From: an uncultured Oscillospiraceae bacterium
GTDB lineage: Bacteria; Bacillota; Clostridia; Oscillospirales; Acutalibacteraceae
Assembly (NCBI GenBank): GCA_902492895.1
Contig: CABUNG010000018.1
Location: forward strand, 1 to 48,049
Direction: 5' to 3'
DNA length: 48,049 bases
Both the position numbers and the translations under genes were made by a program. A model generated the notes under the pieces. It did not search any database, was not told the origin of the DNA, and saw only the letters and a program-made list of their open reading frames with translations. Positions 33,692 through 40,284 of the stretch are shown in pieces (the stretch's first letter is position 1; each line of letters opens with the position of its first letter).

Positions 33692-34525
33692 ATGCAAAGG
33701 GATATCTACGAAAGGCACATCCATGCAGACCCCGATTTACCGCTCCTTCTTTTCGACGGCGTATCCACACAGCGTGTCACCAACAAATATCTGCATTGGC
33801 ACGAAGATATTGAAATTCTGCAGTTTATCGAAAATTCCGGGATCGTTTTCTGCAACGGCCAGTCTGTCGAACCGCAGGCCGGGGATGTGGTGATCGTCAA
33901 GCCCAACTCCCTGCATACCGTGTGTACCAAGGCGGACCGCGTCAGCTATTATTGTCTGATTGTGGATCAATCCTTTTCCAACCGGCAAAAGCTGCCGCTC
34001 TCCTCCCTGTCTTATCAGATGCTGGTGCGGGGAGATTCCTATATTGACCGGATGTTTTTTGAACTGACCAGCGAGTTGTACGAAAAGCCCGACTATTACA
34101 AGCAGCGGATACGGGCCAACGTCACCAATCTGCTGATTCATGTCTGCCGTCAGTATCAAGACAACAGCAGCCAGCTTCCGAAACAGTCCGGCAATCAGAA
34201 GGAAGCCATCGTCAAGGATATCATCCGGTATCTGCAGCACCATTTCACCGAAAAAATATCCATCGATCTGCTTTCCCGTGAACTGGGATTCAGCTATTCC
34301 TATCTGTGCCATATTTTCAAAGAAGTTACCACGCTCACCATCGTGGAATACACGCAGCAGCTGCGCTGCAATTATGCCATGCAGCTGCTGTCTACCATGG
34401 GACTGTCCGTAAGCGAAGCGGCGGAGCGGGCCGGATTCAACAACGTTTCGTATTTTTCAAAAATATACAAGCGTTCTATGGGGCATCCGCCGTCCAAAGA
34501 GGCACGTCAGGACCGTCACGATTGA
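33692..34525 (+). CDS. AraC-family transcriptional regulator
   Basis: This 277-residue regulator has an N-terminal cupin-like sugar-sensing domain (LHWHEDIEILQFIENSG, AGDVVIVKPNSLHTV) and a C-terminal double helix-turn-helix near residues 180-275. The latter is seen in ISIDLLSRELGFSYSYLCHI and the AraC signature LSVSEAAERAGFNNVSYFSK. It is the only clear plus-strand gene and is divergent from the transport operon, which it very probably controls in response to a sugar. The ATG at 33692 has AGGAGGGTAATCCTA before it; the frame extends 17 codons upstream without a site. Confidence 0.93.
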   Translation: MQRDIYERHIHADPDLPLLLFDGVSTQRVTNKYLHWHEDIEILQFIENSGIVFCNGQSVEPQAGDVVIVKPNSLHTVCTKADRVSYYCLIVDQSFSNRQKLPLSSLSYQMLVRGDSYIDRMFFELTSELYEKPDYYKQRIRANVTNLLIHVCRQYQDNSSQLPKQSGNQKEAIVKDIIRYLQHHFTEKISIDLLSRELGFSYSYLCHIFKEVTTLTIVEYTQQLRCNYAMQLLSTMGLSVSEAAERAGFNNVSYFSKIYKRSMGHPPSKEARQDRHD

Positions 34526-34547
34526 CGGCGTTTGTTTTCGTATAGGG

Positions 34548-34583
34548 AAGCGGCAGCCCGGTCGGAAGGCCGGGCTGCCGCTT
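34548..34583. terminator. Convergent terminator between the AraC gene and the large surface-protein gene
   Basis: AAGCGGCAGCCCGG pairs with CCGGGCTGCCGCTT (14-bp perfect stem) over an 8-base loop. On the plus strand a short T run follows. The minus-strand arm also ends in a short A/T stretch, so it may serve both genes. Confidence 0.85.
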
Positions 34584-34589
34584 TTACGG

Positions 34590-37500
34590 TTAAACCTTCG
34601 CCTTGATACGCATTTTTTTCGCTTTGCACCGTCTGCAGGACCATACCACCGCTCCGCTTACCGCTGCCACAGCCAGCACGGGGACGGCCGAACCGGAAGC
34701 CCCGGTATTGGGGCTGCCGTCTGTCTTGACTTCGCTTGCGGTGACGTTTTTGGCGAAAGCCAATTCGCGGAAGGTCACCGTCGCGCCCTTGCCCACTATG
34801 CCGCAATCCCACCAGCTGTAACCTTCGGTTTTGAATACAGCGGGAATCGCATCGTCGAGACAGATGACGCCCTGATAGTGCCCGGCGGGCAAACGATCCT
34901 CTCCGTATACCGGATCCGCGATCGGCTTTACGCCGGCCACAGCCGCGATATATGGGGTCAGCGTCAAGGAGTCCTTCCCGTTCGCATAGGTCCGGGCCAC
35001 TTCCTTGTCGCCTTCCTGGCGCAGACCCGCACGCAAATGGATGCCGGCCTCCCCATTTTCAATGATAAAGTCGTAGCATAGCAGCAGGCTGTTTTCACCG
35101 ATTTTGGTATAGCCGAAATAGCCGCGGGCCGACGCATCGGCTGCGCTCTCCGGCACCGACAGTTTCCATCCGGAGAGGAGATCCCCCTCAATGACAGCGT
35201 TGCGGTCCTCAAACTCTTTGGACCACTTCTCCAAGGATTCCGGAAGGAGATTCACCAGCGTCTCTTTCTCCGGAACCGGTTCTCCGCCTGTGCCGTTATC
35301 CGTCACATCCGTTACGTCGATCAGCCGCAGGCTGCGCACCGTGAATACGGAACCCGGAGTCGACCATGCCGCGAGTGTTTTGAGCGTCGCCTCTCCGGCT
35401 GGCCAGTCGGACGGCTTAACCACACCCGTATAGGTGCCGGCCGGCAGCTTATCCTCGTCGATCAGGGTCACCTGATGCTTTTTGGCAATGAGCGCGGCTA
35501 TATTCACCGCACTGTCGGCAAAATTCTGAGACAGATTTACGCCGCCTTCGGCAACTGTAAAGTCGTAAGCCAAATAGGCTTCAAAACCCGAGAAATCCAA
35601 AAGCTGGTCATAGTAAGCTTCCGATATCCAGGCGCCTGCCTCTCCGCTGCGGGTATAGGTGGTCTGCCCCTCCGCTTTAACCGGCTCATTGACCCCCAGC
35701 GCATCGTACATGTCGGTCATGCCGAGATCGATGGACTTCCGATACGCATAAGTGATATTCCCGTCGGTCATCGTTCCGCCGGTGTCATCCTCGCCGCCCG
35801 ATTCCTCCTCGATGGCAAAACGGAGCGCCTTGATTTCCACGCGGGTGTAAGCGTTGATCTTCAGCAAAATCTGGGCGCACCCCTGTTCGGCGGACCAAAC
35901 CGGGGACAGATCGGCATACCCTTTATAGACGGCCGCCGGCAAATAACTGTCGTACAGCCCGCCGCCCTGCTTCTGGACCATGATCGCCGTCCACGCATTG
36001 CCCACGGTATAGGGGCTTTCATCGCCCTGCAGAATCGGGCTGATATACATTTTCCCATGATAGGGATGCACATCCGGCGATTCCGATTCCGCGTCATGAT
36101 CCACTTCGGAAACCGTGATTTCATAATACAGTTTTTCGTTTGCCGCAGGGTACACGCAATGGGTCTTCCCGTCCGAGGTGAGATTGAGATACAGCTGCAC
36201 ATTCTCGCCGGCCGTCACAAAACTTCCGGCTTCGGCATCGATGTCCACCTTGTCCAGATCGGTGTCGTTCACGCCGCTGACGGTATATCCGGCGTTGAGA
36301 TCGCCGTTTTCCCGGTCGACGATTTCGTCCTCTTCCAAGGAGCCGCCGCTGACCAGCTTCCAGCTGCCGAGCGTCACCCTGGTAAACTCGTTGAGGCGCA
36401 GACTCAGTGCGGCCGCCGCGGTGTCTGTCCCCCACACGGCGGACAGATCCAGCACCCCTTGGTATTCACCGGCCGGAAGCGTCCCTTCCCAGACTTCCTT
36501 GCCGTTATCCTTGGCAATGCCGTTCATCAAGGCGTTGGAAAGCGCATCGGCCTCTGATGCTACGTCGATTTTAAAGGCGCACCGGCCGTGATAGCTGTGA
36601 TTGGCATCATCCGGCGTGTGTTCCGCCATCTCGATAGTAAAATCATAGTACAGCTTGGCGCCGTCCGGCGGCGTTATGCTCTGTCCGGGGGTCAGCACGG
36701 CGCTGCCATACCCTTCGCCGCTGGTAAACACCCGCTCCGTCTGATCGGTGATGATCTTTCCGGCATCGTCTCCCGACACCGCATAGGAGGCCAGCAAGTC
36801 GCCCCCCGGTACATCCTCTGTATCGGCTGTGGGAGTCAGCAAGACAAACTTGAGCGTCTTTATGGTAACCGAGGAACCGGCCGGCAGGCGCACCATCATA
36901 CTGGCAGTGCCCTTGTCTTCCGGCCACACAGCCGACAGATCCACCGTGCCGGTATAATGTCCCTCTCTCAGTGAACTGGGCCCGCCGCCCGTGGCATGGG
37001 CATCGTTTATCGCCTGAACGAAGGTGTCGCCCACAGTCCATCCGGCAGAGGGATCCGGATTCAGATAGACCTCGCCCTGTATCACTGTGATATCGTAGGC
37101 CAACACAGCTCCATTTGCCGGTTTGACGGAAGCCCGGCCGCCGTTCCCATCATACAAATCCAGAATAAAGTCCACCCGCTCGGTGTGGTGATTCGTCAAG
37201 GTCCCGGTCGTTTTGTCACAAACGGCCTGATCCTGATCCACCACCGGCACATAATCAGCCAGGAGATTGCCGTTCGGCACATCGTTCGGCTTGAGCAGTG
37301 TCTGGACCTTGACAAATTTCAAATCCCGGATCGAAATTTCGGTGTACTCATTGAGCGGAACCGCGATGCAGTTGGTTCCGTTATCCGTTTTCCAGACGGC
37401 CGACAAATCCAGGGTCCCTTGGTAATCGCCGGCAGGCAGCTTTCCTTCGAACAAGTTTATCCCTTTATTCGCGGCCACCCCATTCATGAAGGCGTCCGCA

Positions 37501-38348
37501 ATCGCGGCGCCGTCCGTTCCCCACGGATTCGGTTCGATGCGCGCCTTACCGTGATACGCATGGTTTTCGTCGTCAAGGTCGTGATCGACCATAGCGACAG
37601 TAAAGTCATAATACAGCAGCGCACCTTCAGAGGGTGCGATTTGGGCTCGTTCTTCGCTGCCGGCCTTATACAAATCCAGATACAGCGTGCCGCCTTGCGC
37701 ACCGCTGGTAAAGGTATTTGTTGCCGTATCCGCATCGATCTTATCCAAATCTCCAGCCGCCTTGTATGCGGCCAAGAGATTGCCGCCGGCAATATCGACA
37801 AGCTCTGTTTTCAGCCGGACGAATTTCAGCGTCCGAATGCGGATTTGGGAATCCGGATCCAGCTTCAGCATGACTTGACTGGTTCCCGTACTGGTGGGCC
37901 ATACCGCCGACAGATCCACCGTACCGGTATAACGCCCCACCCCCAGGGAACTGGGCCCGCCGCCTGTGCTGTGGGCGTCGTTTATCGCCTGAACAAAGGT
38001 GTCGCCCACGGTCCATCCGGAAGAGGTTTCCGGATTCAGATAGGCTCCGCCCCGGACCACCTCGATGTCGTAGCACAGCAGCGCCCCCTCGGCGGGCGAA
38101 ACGGAGGCGGCCAAATCCAGATAGATCGTACCGCCTTCTTGGCCGCTGGTGAAGGTTCCGGCGGCGGTATCCGCGATGATTTTACCCACATCGCCGCTCA
38201 CGGTGCAGCCGGTCAGAAAATCGCCGCCCGGCACATCCTGCCATTCCGCCTCGGCATTTGTCAGGAGTCCCCCCGACATGCCGCACAGCGCTGTGGACAC
38301 AAGCGCACAGGCACCCACAACGGCCAACCACTTCCGAACACATTTCAT
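34590..38348 (-). CDS. Large exported surface protein of seven related modules with sorting-like C-terminus
   Basis: This 1,252-residue exported protein starts with a signal peptide (KWLAVVGACALVSTALCG). Seven modules of about 150-170 residues follow; most open with DVPGGNLLADY-like strands, contain LLYYDFTV, then a GxYxGTLDLSAVW segment, and close with VTIRTLKFV. Two subtypes alternate: a longer one with HAYHGKARIEP and a shorter one with INDAHSTGGGPSSL. The seventh module is most divergent and resembles the protein at 19559-20398. The C-terminus reads DGSPNTGASG, a hydrophobic helix and a basic tail, like a sortase signal. The ATG at 38348 follows AAAGGATGGGATACGGC. Function is unknown; carbohydrate binding or adhesion is plausible. 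Confidence 0.7.
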   Translation of the reverse strand: MKCVRKWLAVVGACALVSTALCGMSGGLLTNAEAEWQDVPGGDFLTGCTVSGDVGKIIADTAAGTFTSGQEGGTIYLDLAASVSPAEGALLCYDIEVVRGGAYLNPETSSGWTVGDTFVQAINDAHSTGGGPSSLGVGRYTGTVDLSAVWPTSTGTSQVMLKLDPDSQIRIRTLKFVRLKTELVDIAGGNLLAAYKAAGDLDKIDADTATNTFTSGAQGGTLYLDLYKAGSEERAQIAPSEGALLYYDFTVAMVDHDLDDENHAYHGKARIEPNPWGTDGAAIADAFMNGVAANKGINLFEGKLPAGDYQGTLDLSAVWKTDNGTNCIAVPLNEYTEISIRDLKFVKVQTLLKPNDVPNGNLLADYVPVVDQDQAVCDKTTGTLTNHHTERVDFILDLYDGNGGRASVKPANGAVLAYDITVIQGEVYLNPDPSAGWTVGDTFVQAINDAHATGGGPSSLREGHYTGTVDLSAVWPEDKGTASMMVRLPAGSSVTIKTLKFVLLTPTADTEDVPGGDLLASYAVSGDDAGKIITDQTERVFTSGEGYGSAVLTPGQSITPPDGAKLYYDFTIEMAEHTPDDANHSYHGRCAFKIDVASEADALSNALMNGIAKDNGKEVWEGTLPAGEYQGVLDLSAVWGTDTAAAALSLRLNEFTRVTLGSWKLVSGGSLEEDEIVDRENGDLNAGYTVSGVNDTDLDKVDIDAEAGSFVTAGENVQLYLNLTSDGKTHCVYPAANEKLYYEITVSEVDHDAESESPDVHPYHGKMYISPILQGDESPYTVGNAWTAIMVQKQGGGLYDSYLPAAVYKGYADLSPVWSAEQGCAQILLKINAYTRVEIKALRFAIEEESGGEDDTGGTMTDGNITYAYRKSIDLGMTDMYDALGVNEPVKAEGQTTYTRSGEAGAWISEAYYDQLLDFSGFEAYLAYDFTVAEGGVNLSQNFADSAVNIAALIAKKHQVTLIDEDKLPAGTYTGVVKPSDWPAGEATLKTLAAWSTPGSVFTVRSLRLIDVTDVTDNGTGGEPVPEKETLVNLLPESLEKWSKEFEDRNAVIEGDLLSGWKLSVPESAADASARGYFGYTKIGENSLLLCYDFIIENGEAGIHLRAGLRQEGDKEVARTYANGKDSLTLTPYIAAVAGVKPIADPVYGEDRLPAGHYQGVICLDDAIPAVFKTEGYSWWDCGIVGKGATVTFRELAFAKNVTASEVKTDGSPNTGASGSAVPVLAVAAVSGAVVWSCRRCKAKKMRIKAKV
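34735..38250 (-). repeat. Seven tandem protein modules in the large surface protein
   Basis: Approximate module limits on the minus strand are 38250-37815, 37805-37310, 37300-36840, 36825-36350, 36320-35815, 35770-35320 and 35255-34735. Modules 1 and 3 are the short subtype and closely alike; 2, 4 and 5 are the long subtype; 6 and 7 are divergent. Boundaries are set by eye from the closing LKFV-like strand. Confidence 0.65.
37435..37563 (-). repeat. DNA repeat, copy 1 (129 bp, identical to copy 2)
   Basis: This stretch, inside module 2 of the large surface protein, is identical at every base I compared to 42227-42355 in the neighbouring modular gene. Flanking sequence on both sides stays very similar but has scattered differences. 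It codes for the PNPWGTDGAAIADAFMNGVA region. Confidence 0.85.
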
Positions 38349-38386
38349 GCCGTATCCCATCCTTTCATGACCACGTTTAGCTTAGA

Positions 38387-38878
38387 TCAACCTGCATAAA
38401 TCTTGGGGCTGCGCCTTTTCTGTCTACACAGCTGTATCACCATGAACGCGACGACCGGTAGAAGCCACACCATGAAAGGCCGGGAGATTTCTCCGGTCGC
38501 CGGCGCATCGGTTTCTTTTTCATAAATGACCTGAAGGACGCCGTCCTTCAAGAGGGCCGGTATCGTCAGTTTGCCGTCCCGATACCGGGAAGTCACATCG
38601 TCTCCGTCCCATAAAACGGACTTGACTTTATAGCCTTTATCTGCCACAATACAAAATACAAGCGCATGGTTGTGCCCGGCCTGCAAAACGTCGCCGGGTT
38701 CTGTTCCGTCTTCCAAGGTAATGCGTCCGCCGGAACTGCAGGCTACCGTAATCGTATGTTCCGCCGCTACCGTAGCCTGCAGTTCCAGCACCGAAGATTC
38801 TGCCAGCGCCGTCTGTCCCACACACAGCGCACCGGCCAACAGTACAATGCCAAGAAGTTTCTTCCACACACACTTCAT
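38387..38878 (-). CDS. Small exported protein with sorting-like C-terminus
   Basis: This 163-residue exported protein begins with the signal peptide MKCVWKKLLGIVLLAGALC and QTALA, similar to the start of the next gene (MKCVRKWL). The mature part has a short beta-rich domain (VCSAATV frame is not used; the coding frame reads ITLEDGTEPGDVLQAGHNHA and VADKGYKVKSVLWDGDD) resembling Listeria-Bacteroides-type or InlB B-like repeats. The end reads DAPATGEISRPF, a membrane-spanning stretch (VWLLPVVAFMVIQLC) and RQKRRSPK, consistent with a sortase substrate or a simple membrane anchor. GGAGCAGAAAGGATGAG lies upstream. It is probably part of the surface-protein operon. Confidence 0.6.
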   Translation of the reverse strand: MKCVWKKLLGIVLLAGALCVGQTALAESSVLELQATVAAEHTITVACSSGGRITLEDGTEPGDVLQAGHNHALVFCIVADKGYKVKSVLWDGDDVTSRYRDGKLTIPALLKDGVLQVIYEKETDAPATGEISRPFMVWLLPVVAFMVIQLCRQKRRSPKIYAG

Positions 38879-38930
38879 CGGTTTCTCATCCTTTCTGCTC
38901 CTGATCGGAGTGCCAGGGGATGACTGCCAG

Positions 38931-38958
38931 CCGGCTCACGGCTACACCCGTGAGCCGG
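38931..38958. promoter_or_regulatory. Strong hairpin directly after the small exported protein gene
   Basis: CCGGCTCACGG pairs with CCGTGAGCCGG (11-bp stem, 6-base loop) five bases after the minus-strand stop codon. No U-tract follows on that strand, so it looks like an mRNA-stabilising or partial-read-through structure in the operon. On the plus strand a T run follows, but no plus-strand gene ends here. Confidence 0.55.
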
Positions 38959-38963
38959 TCTTT

Positions 38964-39416
38964 TTATTGGACATTATTGGCCGTCGCGGTAAAGGTAAGG
39001 GTATCGGTGTAGGTGCCGGCGATGGTCGCAGCCGACACATCCGTAATCGTGAGCTTGACTTTGGTGAGCGCCGCAACCTGATTAAAGCTGTATTTATTTT
39101 CGGTTGCATCCAGCGTATAGGCCATGGTAACCTCTCCGTTTTTCAGGCTAAAGCTATTGGCAGAGGTGACCGCCACATCGACGCTGCCGGATGTAAAGTT
39201 CGCCGCCGTCAGACCGATTTCGCCAATTTCCTGGGCATCGGCAACAATCTGAACCTCTTTGGTGCCGGACGGGATCGACAGCGTATACGCCACGTCTTTC
39301 GACGCATTCAGCGTCAGAGTGTCGCTGCCGTTAGTATTCAACTCCGCGGCAAAAACACTGAACGAAAACAGGGAGACGAGCATGGCCATGGTTACCAGAT
39401 AAGCGATTTTTTTCAT
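38964..39416 (-). CDS. Small secreted beta-rich protein, homologous to the C-terminal domain of the 809-residue modular protein
   Basis: This 150-residue secreted protein has a signal peptide (YLVTMAMLVSLFSFSVFAA) and a beta-rich mature domain. The mature domain matches the C-terminal domain of the product at 40285-42714: LSIPSGTKEV against VSIPSGTQSI, VTMAYTLDA against IPYTLTA, and the ending AGTYTDTLTFT against AGDYTDTITFT. The ending GxYTDTLTFT is common in secreted adhesin, pilin-like and WxL-like domains. The frame extends 50 codons upstream with no site; GGAGGAACACCTG precedes the ATG at 39416. It may be an abundant surface or matrix component. Confidence 0.65.
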   Translation of the reverse strand: MKKIAYLVTMAMLVSLFSFSVFAAELNTNGSDTLTLNASKDVAYTLSIPSGTKEVQIVADAQEIGEIGLTAANFTSGSVDVAVTSANSFSLKNGEVTMAYTLDATENKYSFNQVAALTKVKLTITDVSAATIAGTYTDTLTFTATANNVQ

Positions 39417-39496
39417 CAGGTGTTCCTCCAATACTTTCAAATAGTGTTGGATGAGAAGAATCTCGGTGTGGGAATATGTCGTGTGGGGCTGCGGAC

Positions 39497-40264
39497 TCAG
39501 TTCACGATCAACTCCACGTTGATCTCGGCGCCGTTCAGCGGCGCCTGGGTGGTCAGATGGAAACAATGATATTGGACCGTCGCCTGGTATGTGCCTTTGG
39601 CCGGAATCGGATCAGCCGTTACATGATACAGCGCCTGGCCTGGCGCAATCATCCCGCTTTTATAGACCTCTTGCCCCTCCACGAGCAGGGAGATCACAAA
39701 ATAACACGGGTTTCCCTCCGGATTATGCGGCGCGATGCTCAGTTCACCGCTTGCGGCATCGATCTTGATGGACTCATAACCCGGAATCTGTGTATTGGCC
39801 GCATCCGGATTGCCCTTATTGGGGTTCGTTTTCTCTCCGACATAATCCTGAGCATTGGGGTCCAGCACCACCTTGGATTCCGGGGCGAGAACCGGCAGGT
39901 TTTCCGATATCTGCGGCCAGAACACCACGGTCAGCACCGCACACACCGCAAGCACGGCCGCCGCCAGCAGCCACAGCAGCCTCGTCGGCAGTGCCGGCTG
40001 CATCAACGCCACATATCGGTTGCCCCCGCAGCTCCAATACCCTTTCTCCTTATACTTCCAGCGGCTGTAGGTTTTCGGAGGAGACAGAACCGGCTCATCC
40101 TCGGCGGAAACTTCCGCAGCCAGGCATTCTCCCTTCAGAACATACCCGGCGGGATGAATCGCACGAAGCTGTTTGCGGGTATAGCAGCGGAGTCTTTGTT
40201 TTTTCCCCTTCACGGATCCTCCGTGGTTCCTCGCTTTGGTTCGGATATCCAGTGGTTCGTCCAA
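39497..40264 (-). CDS. Single-pass membrane protein with conserved extracytoplasmic domain
   Basis: This 255-residue protein has a basic cytoplasmic part with a Trp/Tyr-rich stretch (KTYSRWKYKEKGYWSCGG), one membrane helix (LLWLLAAAVLAVCAVLTVVF) and an outside domain. That domain, from PNKGNPDAANTQIPGYESIK through NPCYFVISLLVEGQEVYKSG and KGTYQATVQYHCF to APLNGAEINVELIV, resembles an uncharacterised domain I recall from Firmicutes surface-protein clusters. The start appears to be TTG at 40264: AAGGAGGGG sits seven bases before it, whereas the longer frame begins at a GTG overlapping the previous stop codon. It may help assemble the neighbouring exported proteins. Confidence 0.6.
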   Translation of the reverse strand: MDEPLDIRTKARNHGGSVKGKKQRLRCYTRKQLRAIHPAGYVLKGECLAAEVSAEDEPVLSPPKTYSRWKYKEKGYWSCGGNRYVALMQPALPTRLLWLLAAAVLAVCAVLTVVFWPQISENLPVLAPESKVVLDPNAQDYVGEKTNPNKGNPDAANTQIPGYESIKIDAASGELSIAPHNPEGNPCYFVISLLVEGQEVYKSGMIAPGQALYHVTADPIPAKGTYQATVQYHCFHLTTQAPLNGAEINVELIVN

Positions 40265-40284
40265 GATGTTCCCCCTCCTTTTCG

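Noticed and set aside
38931..38958. Plus-strand terminator
   Set aside because: The hairpin with a T run has correct plus-strand geometry, but no plus-strand gene ends here, so it is listed as an operon hairpin instead.
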